A model generated the notes under the pieces. The model was given only the letters and a program-made list of their open reading frames with translations, was not told where the DNA came from and did not search any database. Made by a program: the position numbers and the translations under genes. From the NCBI GenBank assembly GCA_964568425.1, contig CAZMPO010000033.1:1-13635 (forward strand): a DNA stretch of 13,635 nt, written 5' to 3'. Positions 6,466 to 13,586 of the stretch are shown piece after piece (positions within the stretch are counted from its first letter, which is position 1; the number at the start of each line of letters is the position of its first letter). Source of the stretch: CAKSQF01 sp964568425. GTDB lineage: Bacteria > Bacillota > Clostridia > Oscillospirales > CAG-272.

Positions 6466-7239
6466 TTAATTTCCGCATTCGACGCTGATCGAGTTGAACA
6501 ATCCGAGCAGATCATCGACGGTGGTTTTGGCTTTTTTATCTCCCGAAACATCGAGGACGATACCGCCCGAATGCATCATTATCATGCGGTTGCCGTAATC
6601 TGCCGCGTATCTGAGATTATGGGTGACCATGACCGCCGTGATCTGACCCTCGCGGACGATCCTGTCGGTAAGCTCCATGACGGTATCGGCGGTCTTTGGG
6701 TCAAGTGCCGCCGTATGTTCATCGAGCAGGAGAAGATCTATCGGAGTCACTGTCGAAATAAGCAGTGAGAGTGCCTGTCTCTGACCGCCCGAAAGAAGTC
6801 CGACAGGGAGATCGAGCTTATCCTCAAGCCCGAGACCGAGAGTCGCGACAAGCTCCCCTGCCTCGCCCTTTGCCTTTTTACTGACGGTCGGTGCAAGGCG
6901 AAGTCGTTTTCCCTTAAGTTTTGCGAGAATGATATTCTCGGCAACCGTCATTGACGCGACAGTCCCGAGACTCGGATCTTGAAAGACCCTGCCGATATTT
7001 CTCGCGCGCTTGTACTCGGGCATATTTGTGACATCCCTGCCGCAGAGCTCAATCTTGCCGCCCTCTATGCCGACTCTGCCGCTGATTATTCCGAGCATGG
7101 TCGTCTTTCCCGATCCGTTCGAGCCGACGACCGACAAAAATTCGCCCTTTTTCACGCAAAGCGAGAAGCGATCGAACAGCTTTGTCTCGCTTGCCGTTCC
7201 GATATTGAAGCTTTTTTCGATATTTGAGAGCTTAAGCAT
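6466..7239 (-). CDS. trpZ: ABC transporter ATP-binding protein (TrpZ-like)
   Basis: 257-residue cytoplasmic ATPase that powers the importer. Motifs in order: Walker A GSNGSGKTT (39-47), Q-loop VFQDP (Gln87), signature LLSGGQRQ (148-155), Walker B LLLLDE (Asp173, Glu174), D-loop ALDP (178-181) and switch His207 (VTHN). Length and motifs fit the ATPases that accompany PF04392-type binding proteins (PhnK-like/COG1101). ATG 7239 is chosen over the longer frame from 7344 because GGGAGG lies upstream and the motif spacing is normal. It overlaps the permease stop codon by 8 nt, so coupling is expected. Third gene of the T-box operon. Tryptophan specificity is inferred from the T-box specifier and gene order; other solutes cannot be excluded. 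Confidence 0.85.
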   Translation of the reverse strand: MLKLSNIEKSFNIGTASETKLFDRFSLCVKKGEFLSVVGSNGSGKTTMLGIISGRVGIEGGKIELCGRDVTNMPEYKRARNIGRVFQDPSLGTVASMTVAENIILAKLKGKRLRLAPTVSKKAKGEAGELVATLGLGLEDKLDLPVGLLSGGQRQALSLLISTVTPIDLLLLDEHTAALDPKTADTVMELTDRIVREGQITAVMVTHNLRYAADYGNRMIMMHSGGIVLDVSGDKKAKTTVDDLLGLFNSISVECGN

Positions 7240-8209
7240 CAAGATCGCCTCCCTTTTTTTGATCTGTCTCAGCCTTATTTTTGCCGCGGCGAAGACCGAC
7301 AAAGAATGCCGATATGCGATCATTGAAGACGAGTATGAGCGCAAAGAGCAGAGCGTTCATCAGCTTCAAATAGATACCGTTCGTATCGACGAGGGTGAGG
7401 AAATTCAGGCAAAGCGAATATATGACCGCGCCGATCGCCACCGCCGTCGTGCTCTTTACGACCCTTGTGCCGGCAAAAAGCGCGCATCCGATTATGACCG
7501 AGGCAAGTGCGGTGACCGCCTTGCCGCTGCCCATATTGTTATCATACTGCATATAAAGCTGTGAATAGAGTGCCCCCGACATGCCGGCAAGACCGTTTGC
7601 AAGCGCAAGACCGAGTATTTTATAGCATCCCGAGTCCCTGCCGCCGCTTATGACGGTCATTTCGTTATCGCCTGTCGCGCGAAGCATATAACCTACATTT
7701 GTTTTAAGGAAAAGATCGAGCGCAAGCTTTACGACAACGGCAAGTAGGACGAGAATGCCGAGGGTCAAGAGATCGCTCGCGGTGCTGTCAAGACCCTCAA
7801 AGAGTCCCCCGCCGAAGATGCCGCAAAGTCCCTTTTGACGGTAGGAGAAGACTGTCGTTGTCGTGCCGCTGTCGGTGAGGAGCGCGGTCAGTGCGAGGTT
7901 GACCGACAAAAGTCCGGTCATGACTATGATCCCCGACAGCAGACTGCCGATCTTCAGCTTAACATGGAGAAGTCCTGTGATCGCACCCGCTGCCGCCGAG
8001 ACGACAAATGCAAAGAGTATTGCGAGGATCGGATGAACGCCGAGGCGAAGCATCAGAGCCGTTGACACGACCGCACCGAGCGGAAATGTTCCGTCGACCG
8101 AGAGGTCGGGAAAATCGAGCACCGAATACGAGATATAGACGCCGAGTGCAAGCGGTGCATAACAAAGCCCCATTTGCAGTCCGTCGATCGCGGTTTTCAG
8201 AAAAAGCAT
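7232..8209 (-). CDS. trpY: ABC transporter permease (TrpY-like)
   Basis: 325-residue integral membrane permease with some eight or nine hydrophobic segments, of the branched-chain/sugar-type permease family (BPD_transp_2; COG4120-like). The N-terminus has GLCYAPLALGVYISYSVLDFPDLSVDGTF split by a short polar turn; FPDLSVDG is typical of this group. A cytoplasmic loop with GDNEMTVISGGRD (about residues 190-202) probably contacts the ATPase. Start: ATG 8209 is preferred; GTG 8221 is in frame but sits one base after the AGGAGA Shine-Dalgarno, too close. The ATG is 13 nt from the site, somewhat long, so the choice is not certain. The binding-protein stop codon is directly upstream and the ATPase start overlaps the end. 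Confidence 0.83.
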   Translation of the reverse strand: MLFLKTAIDGLQMGLCYAPLALGVYISYSVLDFPDLSVDGTFPLGAVVSTALMLRLGVHPILAILFAFVVSAAAGAITGLLHVKLKIGSLLSGIIVMTGLLSVNLALTALLTDSGTTTTVFSYRQKGLCGIFGGGLFEGLDSTASDLLTLGILVLLAVVVKLALDLFLKTNVGYMLRATGDNEMTVISGGRDSGCYKILGLALANGLAGMSGALYSQLYMQYDNNMGSGKAVTALASVIIGCALFAGTRVVKSTTAVAIGAVIYSLCLNFLTLVDTNGIYLKLMNALLFALILVFNDRISAFFVGLRRGKNKAETDQKKGGDLDA

Positions 8210-8227
8210 ATCACTTTTCACTCTCCT

Positions 8228-9205
8228 TTAGTCGCCGTCAACGCGGACAGCCCCCGACAAAGTCGGTATGTTCAGCGAAAATTTTTCGATCTGTTTTTGA
8301 TTATAGCAGACTGTCGGCTGATCTATCACCGAAACAGGGATGTCGCCCACCGATTTTCCCGAAAGAATTTCTGCGGCGGCTTTTCCTGCGGCTTTGCCGA
8401 CATCGACATATTCGATCGATGCGGCGGCGACGCAACCGATCTTGACCTGCTCTATCTCCGAGCCGAACACGGGTATATTTGCCTCGTTCGTGATCGGAAG
8501 GATGTTGGTTTCGAGCTTGCCGACGATCGTATTGTCGAGCAGGTTCACGAAGCAGTCGACGCCGTCCGAGATGAGCTTGTTGACATGCGTATCGATGGTC
8601 GTGATATCGGCGACCGCGCGATCCATGATCTTCATGCCGTCATACGCCTTTGCCGAGTCCTTCAATTTTTCGAGCATAAAGGGCGAGGAGGACTCATCGG
8701 TCGAGTAGAGCACGCCTATCGAAAGATCGGCGCGTCCCATCGTCGCAGTTACTGTCTCAAGCACCTTGTCAAAATTCGGCAGATCGGACGAGCCTGTGAC
8801 ATTTTTGTAATTTGACATCACCGAGCTGTCGGTCACGGCACAGAAAACGACCGGTATGCCGTCACCTGCCGCGGCATTGGCTGCCGCGATCGCTGAGGGT
8901 GTTGCGATGGCAATTATGACCTTTGCGCCTTCGTTGACAAGCCGCGAGCACTGACTCTGCGATACCGAGGCGTCGAAATTGCTGTTCAAATATTCGACAT
9001 TGTACGAATCAAGATCGACCCCTGCCTCGCGAAGTCCTTTGATGACGCCGTCATAACAATTGTTGAGCGACTGGTGCGATCCAAACTGAACGATTCCGAT
9101 GATCGGTTTTTTCTGACCGCACGCGCAAAGGCTGACTGTTGTCGACACAACGAGCGTGACAAGCAATACTACCGACAATATCCTTCTGATTACTCGATTT
9201 TTCAT
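8228..9205 (-). CDS. trpX: ABC transporter substrate-binding lipoprotein (TrpX-like)
   Basis: 325 residues, PF04392/COG2984-type periplasmic-binding fold. It has a lipoprotein signal with lipobox LCAC and Cys29 as the lipidated residue, so it is probably tethered to the outer face of the membrane. Family hallmarks: IGIVQFGSHQSLNNCYDGVIKGL (split near residue 50), IIAIATPSAIAAANA, IPVVFCAVTDSSVMSN and DNTIVGKLE. It presents the solute to the permease. First gene of the operon: ATG 9205 follows AGAGAGG by about 8 nt and lies 20 nt after the T-box terminator run. The UGG specifier in the leader and the similarity to trpXYZ operons point to tryptophan; binding specificity itself cannot be read from sequence. 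Confidence 0.86.
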   Translation of the reverse strand: MKNRVIRRILSVVLLVTLVVSTTVSLCACGQKKPIIGIVQFGSHQSLNNCYDGVIKGLREAGVDLDSYNVEYLNSNFDASVSQSQCSRLVNEGAKVIIAIATPSAIAAANAAAGDGIPVVFCAVTDSSVMSNYKNVTGSSDLPNFDKVLETVTATMGRADLSIGVLYSTDESSSPFMLEKLKDSAKAYDGMKIMDRAVADITTIDTHVNKLISDGVDCFVNLLDNTIVGKLETNILPITNEANIPVFGSEIEQVKIGCVAAASIEYVDVGKAAGKAAAEILSGKSVGDIPVSVIDQPTVCYNQKQIEKFSLNIPTLSGAVRVDGD

Positions 9206-9225
9206 GATCTTTTCCTCTCTTTTTC

Positions 9226-9265
9226 AAAAAAATAAGCCCCAAGCGCAGATATAACTACGCTTGGG
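9226..9265 (-). terminator. T-box regulatory terminator
   Basis: CCCAAGCG and CGCTTGGG form an 8-bp GC-rich stem around a loop, followed by TTATTTTTTT. Part of the 5' arm (the CCCA after TTTCGT) competes with the antiterminator that includes the T-box sequence. Confidence 0.92.
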
Positions 9266-9526
9266 ACGAAATTATAATTTCGCGGTACCACCCAAATTGA
9301 CGCATACGCGCCCACTTTTTCCGCACAACAATGCAGTCCGCATTTTTTACGGGCGCGGTTCCCGTCGACTGCTACTTGCATTGCAAATTGCGATTTGCAT
9401 ATGCTTTCGGTCGCCCTCGGAAGTCCATTCGCTCTTGTGATCACTGCCGCCTCACACCGCCTGCGGCTCTCTGAAAGCATCTGCAAAAGCTACTACTCTT
9501 CGTCATCGGTTTATTGATTTTTATTT
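9226..9526 (-). promoter_or_regulatory. T-box riboswitch, probable Trp (UGG) specifier
   Basis: A tRNA-sensing leader of about 300 nt. Seen on the minus strand: GACGAAGAGTAGTAG (9490-9504) at the 5' end; Stem I closed by ATGCTTTC (9473-9480) pairing with GAAAGCAT (9401-9408), enclosing AGAGAG and GGTGTGAGG elements; GAA-TGG-ACTTCC with TGG at 9425-9427 in the specifier position; the T-box GGGTGGTACCGCG (9281-9293); and the terminator at 9238-9265. Uncharged cognate tRNA should stabilise the antiterminator and switch the operon on during starvation. T-box identity is secure; the tryptophan call is strong but not certain because the antiterminator reads UGGU, which pairs best with a discriminator A rather than the G73 usual in bacterial tRNA-Trp. 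Confidence 0.95.
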
Positions 9527-9532
9527 TTTCGT

Positions 9533-9561
9533 ATTATAGCACGAACTTTCGAGTTTGTCAA
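9533..9561 (-). promoter_or_regulatory. Consensus sigma-A promoter of the T-box operon
   Basis: Minus strand TTGACA (9556-9561), 17 bp, TATAAT (9533-9538). The predicted start near 9526 agrees with the 5' end of the T-box RNA. Confidence 0.92.
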
Positions 9562-9563
9562 TA

Positions 9564-9589
9564 GATTTTTTGAAATTTTTCAAAAAATC
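9564..9589. terminator. AT-rich perfect inverted repeat after the MATE gene
   Basis: GATTTTTTGAAA (9564-9575) and TTTCAAAAAATC (9578-9589) are exact complements with a 2-bp centre, about 35 nt after the MATE stop codon and abutting the -35 of the T-box promoter. It could end the MATE transcript, but it is GC-poor and lacks a following T-run. It might instead act as an UP-like element or operator. Confidence 0.35.
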
Positions 9590-9622
9590 GCAAAATTTTT
9601 CGGTGGCGGTCAAAGCACCCGA

Positions 9623-10966
9623 TCAATACTCGTATTTTTTCCTCATTCCAACAAGGAACGCGACACTCACGAGCATTGCAAAGAGCTCAGAGGCAAAAAA
9701 GGAATACCAAATGCCGTCAAGTCCGAAGATGATCGGCAAAATAAGCACTGCGGCAATCTGAAAGAGCATGGTACGAAGAAATGATATCGCCGCAGACACG
9801 CCGCCGTTTCCGAGCGCGGTAAAGAAGGCAGAGCCGAAAATCGAAAATCCGCTGAAAAGTGTGGAGAGCGCGAAAAACTCAAATGCATCGATCGTCATCC
9901 CGAGAAGCTTCGGGTTTTGATCGACCGTCTTTGCGCCGAGGAAAAATCTCGCAAGTGTCTCCGAGAGTCCGAATGAGATCGCGGCAAGCGCGACAGCGGC
10001 GATGCCGACCATTATTAAACTGCGTCTTAAAAGTCCGCGAAGCTCGCCCTTATTGCCCGCGCCGTAATGGAAACCGATGACCGGAGCGACGCCGACCGAA
10101 TATCCGAGGAAGACTGCGATGAAAATAAAGCTGACATACATGACCGCACCGTATGCCGCGACACCGTCCTCGCCCGCAAGCTCCATAAGTTTGAAATTAT
10201 ACAATATCGAAACGACCGACATTGATATATTGCTGACAAGCTCGGACGAGCCGTTTGTGCAGGCATCAAAGACCGCTTTTTTATCAAAGCTCGTTTTGCA
10301 AAGTTTTAAGAGGCTTGTATTCTTTCTCGCAAAATAAACAAAGGGTATCACGCCGCCGACGATCTGTGCGATCGATGTAGCGACTGCCGCACCGACGATC
10401 CCCCACTCAAATACCACGATAAAGAGTGCGTCAAGGCACATATTCGTAAGTCCCGCCGCGACCGTTACGAAAAGTCCGAGGGTAGGCTTTTCGGCGGTAA
10501 CGAGAAACGCCTGAAACATGTTCTGCATCATAAATGCGGGAAGGGTCGAGAGCAGTATTCGCCCGTATGTCACGCAAAAGGGGAGCATCGCATCGCTTGC
10601 GCCCATGAGCTTTGCTATAAGCGGGAGGAAGATTATCCCGAGAACAGACAACAGCGCGCCGAGCGCGAGTGCGATATAGACGAGCAGTGAAAAAATGCGA
10701 CTCGCCTTTTTGCGATCGCCCTCGCCGAGAGTCTTTGACACAAGTGCCGATCCGCCTGTTCCGAACATAAAGCCTATGCATCCGAGGATCTGCGTAAACG
10801 GCATGATCAGATTTATTGCGGCAAATTCGGTCTTTCCGACGAAATTCGAGATGAAAAATCCATCGACGACGCTGTATATCGACGTAAAGATCATCATTAC
10901 GACAGACGGAAGCGTAAACAAAATCAGCTTGCGGTAATTAAAATGATCTGACAATTGTATCTTCAC
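9623..10966 (-). CDS. MATE family multidrug/Na+ or H+ antiporter
   Basis: 447 residues, close to the usual MATE length, with about twelve hydrophobic segments in two halves. Recognisable family stretches: ISNFVGKTEFAAINLIMPF near residue 40, GTGGSALVSKTLGEGDRKKA (69-88) in half one, and YSVGVAPVIGFHYGAGNKGEL (split near residue 290) in half two. It would export cationic drugs, dyes or metabolites using an ion gradient; substrates cannot be read. Start: GTG 10966, with AAGGAG 8 nt upstream; no better ATG is present. It has its own promoter and a leader containing a terminator and a short ORF, so expression is probably attenuated. No strong terminator separates it from the upstream GH43 gene, so read-through into the leader is possible. 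Confidence 0.92.
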   Translation of the reverse strand: MKIQLSDHFNYRKLILFTLPSVVMMIFTSIYSVVDGFFISNFVGKTEFAAINLIMPFTQILGCIGFMFGTGGSALVSKTLGEGDRKKASRIFSLLVYIALALGALLSVLGIIFLPLIAKLMGASDAMLPFCVTYGRILLSTLPAFMMQNMFQAFLVTAEKPTLGLFVTVAAGLTNMCLDALFIVVFEWGIVGAAVATSIAQIVGGVIPFVYFARKNTSLLKLCKTSFDKKAVFDACTNGSSELVSNISMSVVSILYNFKLMELAGEDGVAAYGAVMYVSFIFIAVFLGYSVGVAPVIGFHYGAGNKGELRGLLRRSLIMVGIAAVALAAISFGLSETLARFFLGAKTVDQNPKLLGMTIDAFEFFALSTLFSGFSIFGSAFFTALGNGGVSAAISFLRTMLFQIAAVLILPIIFGLDGIWYSFFASELFAMLVSVAFLVGMRKKYEY

Positions 10967-10981
10967 GGTATTTTCTCCTTT

Positions 10982-11037
10982 TCAAAAAAAGAATAAGGGG
11001 GCAGACACCGCCCAAAAAGGCGGTTCTGCTCCCTTAT
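10982..11037 (-). terminator. Leader terminator/attenuator ahead of the MATE gene
   Basis: Minus strand ATAAGGG-x-GCAGA..ACCGCC, loop TTTTT, GGCGGTGTCTGC..CCCTTAT, then TCTTTTTTT: a long GC-rich hairpin with a U-run placed between promoter and coding region, ending just before the AAGGAG of the MATE gene. A terminator in this position implies conditional read-through. The UAA of the leader ORF is in the base of its 5' arm. Confidence 0.88.
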
Positions 11038-11084
11038 CCGGCATATCTATTGATATCTGCCCTCCGCAGAGCAACAAGCAACAT
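11034..11084 (-). CDS. Putative 16-residue leader peptide of the MATE gene
   Basis: ATG at 11082-11084 to TAA at 11034-11036 encodes MLLVALRRADINRYAG. The ATG falls at or within a base or two of the predicted transcription start, so there is no Shine-Dalgarno and translation would be leaderless. The stop codon overlaps the 5' arm of the terminator, so a ribosome stalled near the last codons would block terminator folding and allow MATE expression; this is the logic of drug-responsive attenuators. Codons 9-15 also form a hairpin (GGC-AG-AUAUC / GAUAU-GCC). The short length means the ORF could be chance and the RNA a riboswitch instead. Confidence 0.42.
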   Translation of the reverse strand: MLLVALRRADINRYAG

Positions 11085-11089
11085 CGTTT

Positions 11090-11118
11090 ATTGTACCACA
11101 TATATGACACAATTTCAA
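11090..11118 (-). promoter_or_regulatory. Sigma-A promoter of the MATE leader
   Basis: Minus strand TTGAAA (11113-11118), 17 bp, TACAAT (11090-11095), preceded by TGTGG. The start is expected at about 11083-11085, which is the ATG of the putative leader peptide. Confidence 0.7.
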
Positions 11119-11152
11119 CAGATATATTCAATTGTTTACAAAAGGTTAATAA

Positions 11153-13354
11153 TCAAATCTTTTTGACATGCGTGCTTGTAATACCGAAGCACTCGCCCGT
11201 GACGCGAACTCCGAACTTGCCGGTTTGATTGCCCATCGGGATATCGTAATTAAACACATGTCTGCCGTCGAGCGACACCGAGATCACACTGCCCTTTACC
11301 GATACCGAGACATCGTGCTCAAATCTGCCGACATCATCGACAGCATAGGAAACAAGCGTTCTCTCGCCGTAGCTCCATTCGACAAGCGAAATATTTCCGC
11401 ATCCGACCCTTATCGAATATCCGTAGCCTCCGCATGCGGGTTGCGCGGGGAACCAGCTTTCCTTTTGCATTCTGAAAAGTATCTCTGACGTGCCCGTCGA
11501 TCCCATATATCCGACAACATGCGCATCGACCGTGTAATCAGCCCAACCGTGTCCGCCGCCGTAAGCTATGGCATTGTTCTCGCCACAAGAGAGTCCGACA
11601 TTCTTTTTGACAAAGCTGCGAACGCCCTTTTCTCCGAGTATCTCCGCGCTCTCGCAAAGCTTGCCGTCGGTCACGAACGCCATGTCGCAGGCATCCTCGG
11701 ATGCAATAAGCTCGATCGAGTCAAGTGTCAGTTCACAGCCTGCTATGACGGTAAGCTCGCTGTCATCTGCCGCAAGCGACACCTTGCCGAGGAGCAATTT
11801 CGCCGAGCCGTCATGATCATAAGAGGTCGGTGCGGCGTGAGAGAGATCTCTGCCGTTTATTGTCAGGAATACGCCCGCATCGGCGTTTCTCACCTGCGCG
11901 ATAACGCTGTAATCGCCGTCTGCCTTTACATTGATCGGGAATGTAAATGTTGCGCCGACAGTTGCGTCAACGCAGTAGATATCGCGACCGTTCTCGAAAT
12001 ATTTCGTCTTTTTGTGATCTTCGCTGCTGTGAACGGCATCCATTCTTCCGGGAACGCCCTTGACCGCACTCTTGTCGCTGTTTCCGCCCGCAAATGACGA
12101 AAATCCGACAAATCCGACCTTTGCAGACTCGTCAAGATCGGCAAATCCGATCTTGCCGCCTTTAAGCGACGATCTCCAGGAAAGAAATTCCTGATTGTTG
12201 TTAAGGCAAAGGAGCATGTTGCCGTCCTTTGTCCTTGAGAATCGGTAAGAGTTGTTCGATGTCATAACGATATTTGTCGGAAGCAACTTTTTCGCGATGA
12301 CAACATCGTTCTCGAGGACGCTGAGTTCCCTGCCGACTACATTAAATTTGCCCTTGCCGCCCGAATAGACCATGGTGAACTCATTATTACCCGCGTCGAC
12401 ATTGATCTCTGCGGTATAAACGGCGGGTGTCGCTTTTTTGGTCAGAAGAAGAGAGCCGCTTTGTGAGAGCTCGTCTCTGCCGCGAACAGAATAATCGGGC
12501 ATAGTCGGCTTTGCCTGATCCCACCAGATGGTATTTGCGTACATTCTCGAACCGTTGAAGAAAAGACGATCGACATTCATACTGCGATGTCTCGGCTCTT
12601 TGACCAGCTCGAAGCTGTGATATATTATCGATGCGCCGTCCATGTCGGGTGAGAGCGCGCTCGAGCTGTGACCGAGTCCGTGGAACTCGTCATCGACCTC
12701 GATAAGAAAGGCTCTGTTTTTCATATTCGCGTATCCCGACACGGGTGATGTATCGGACACCGAATAGGCGACCTTGTAGCCCTTACTGCAAAGGTGATTG
12801 CCCGTGTAGGTCAAAAAATACTTGCCGCCGTGGCGAAGCACCATCGGACCCTCGGTCCAACCGTTAAGTCGACTCTCGGATATCGCCCGTCCGGGAAGCT
12901 CGACCGTTTTCGGGTCGGACATTCTGTGGTAGTTGATACCGCTGCCCTCGGCACGATAGAAATAGGTCGTGCCGTCATCATCGATAAAGAACGAGCCGTC
13001 AATACGCTGACCGATGCGATCGGTCACCGGCTTGTAAGGTCCCTCGGGCTTTGAAGCCATCAGCAGAAAATGTCCGTTCCCGTGGGGCGAGGTGCACATA
13101 TAGAATTTACCTTTGTTGTATATGACCTCGGGGGCATATCCGCCAACGATCTCGGGAAGCTTGCAGGAGACCCCCATATAGCTCCAATCGACAAGGTCGT
13201 CCGATCTCCAGCAGTGCAGATAAGACGGAGGTCCGCCGGCAGACTGATAGAGATAATATCTTCCGTCGTAACGCATCACGAACGGATCGCCCGTGTTCGG
13301 AACCTCGGGCATCTTAAAAGGGTTTCTGTAGGTTTTGCTTTCTGTATTGTTCAT
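11153..13354 (-). CDS. GH43-like glycoside hydrolase with C-terminal beta-sandwich domains
   Basis: 733 residues. The N-terminal five-bladed propeller (about 10-320) carries the GH43 catalytic pattern: Asp23 (NTGDPFV, base), Asp119 (RIDGSFFID, pKa modulator) and Glu168 (GWTEGPM, acid), plus His229 (GLGHSS). Such enzymes cut arabinose- or xylose-containing side chains and oligosaccharides. A middle beta-sandwich follows, then a CBM6/35-like stretch (about 450-570; FTFPINVKADGDYSVIAQVR), then a LamG-like C-terminal domain (about 600-733). No signal peptide or dockerin is present, so it probably acts on imported oligosaccharides in the cytoplasm. ATG 13354 is chosen: the longer frame from 13426 begins inside the promoter, and AAAGGA precedes 13354. 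Exact specificity and subfamily are not readable. Confidence 0.88.
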   Translation of the reverse strand: MNNTESKTYRNPFKMPEVPNTGDPFVMRYDGRYYLYQSAGGPPSYLHCWRSDDLVDWSYMGVSCKLPEIVGGYAPEVIYNKGKFYMCTSPHGNGHFLLMASKPEGPYKPVTDRIGQRIDGSFFIDDDGTTYFYRAEGSGINYHRMSDPKTVELPGRAISESRLNGWTEGPMVLRHGGKYFLTYTGNHLCSKGYKVAYSVSDTSPVSGYANMKNRAFLIEVDDEFHGLGHSSSALSPDMDGASIIYHSFELVKEPRHRSMNVDRLFFNGSRMYANTIWWDQAKPTMPDYSVRGRDELSQSGSLLLTKKATPAVYTAEINVDAGNNEFTMVYSGGKGKFNVVGRELSVLENDVVIAKKLLPTNIVMTSNNSYRFSRTKDGNMLLCLNNNQEFLSWRSSLKGGKIGFADLDESAKVGFVGFSSFAGGNSDKSAVKGVPGRMDAVHSSEDHKKTKYFENGRDIYCVDATVGATFTFPINVKADGDYSVIAQVRNADAGVFLTINGRDLSHAAPTSYDHDGSAKLLLGKVSLAADDSELTVIAGCELTLDSIELIASEDACDMAFVTDGKLCESAEILGEKGVRSFVKKNVGLSCGENNAIAYGGGHGWADYTVDAHVVGYMGSTGTSEILFRMQKESWFPAQPACGGYGYSIRVGCGNISLVEWSYGERTLVSYAVDDVGRFEHDVSVSVKGSVISVSLDGRHVFNYDIPMGNQTGKFGVRVTGECFGITSTHVKKI

Positions 13355-13357
13355 GGT

Positions 13358-13374
13358 ATCCGATCCTTTCGGAT
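13358..13374 (-). promoter_or_regulatory. Hairpin presenting the GH43 ribosome-binding site in its loop
   Basis: Minus strand ATCCGA-AAGGA-TCGGAT: a 6-bp perfect inverted repeat whose 5-nt loop is the Shine-Dalgarno, four bases before the ATG. It could modulate initiation or mark a protein-binding site; it may also be chance. Confidence 0.4.
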
Positions 13375-13405
13375 TATTTTTTTCGGAAGACGATCTCCCA
13401 AGACC

Positions 13406-13433
13406 ATTATAACAAATTTTTCTCAAATGTCAA
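13406..13433 (-). promoter_or_regulatory. Sigma-A promoter of the GH43 gene
   Basis: Minus strand TTGACA (13428-13433), 16 bp, TATAAT (13406-13411). The start is expected near 13399, giving a leader of about 45 nt. No CcpA-like cre site or other clear operator was spotted in the leader. Confidence 0.87.
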
Positions 13434-13514
13434 TAGTTTTTTGTGATATTTTTATAAAAAATTCAAAAGAGACCTGTTAAAAAAGTCAGTGGACAATAAA
13501 AAGTATATATTCTA

Positions 13515-13543
13515 TTGACATCTACAATGAAATTTGATATAAT
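13515..13543 (+). promoter_or_regulatory. Rightward consensus promoter at the right edge
   Basis: TTGACA (13515-13520), 17 bp, TATAAT (13538-13543); start expected near 13550. The first ATG downstream (13576) opens a frame that ends after nine codons (MENNVLPVK, stop at 13603-13605). A gene of this promoter therefore either starts beyond the window or was interrupted near 13587. The promoter is divergent from GH43, the usual place for a cognate regulator. The stretch 13434-13514 between the two promoters is AT-rich and shows nothing else. Confidence 0.8.
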
Positions 13544-13586
13544 AAGGCGAAATCAAAAAACAAGAAGAAAAGCATATGGAGAATAA

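Noticed and set aside
7010..7564. Plus-strand ORF across the ATPase/permease junction
   Set aside because: Antisense to two well-motifed transporter genes.
9202..9486. 94-codon minus-strand ORF across the T-box leader
   Set aside because: The stretch is fully explained by T-box structure (Stem I, T-box motif, terminator); coding is incidental.
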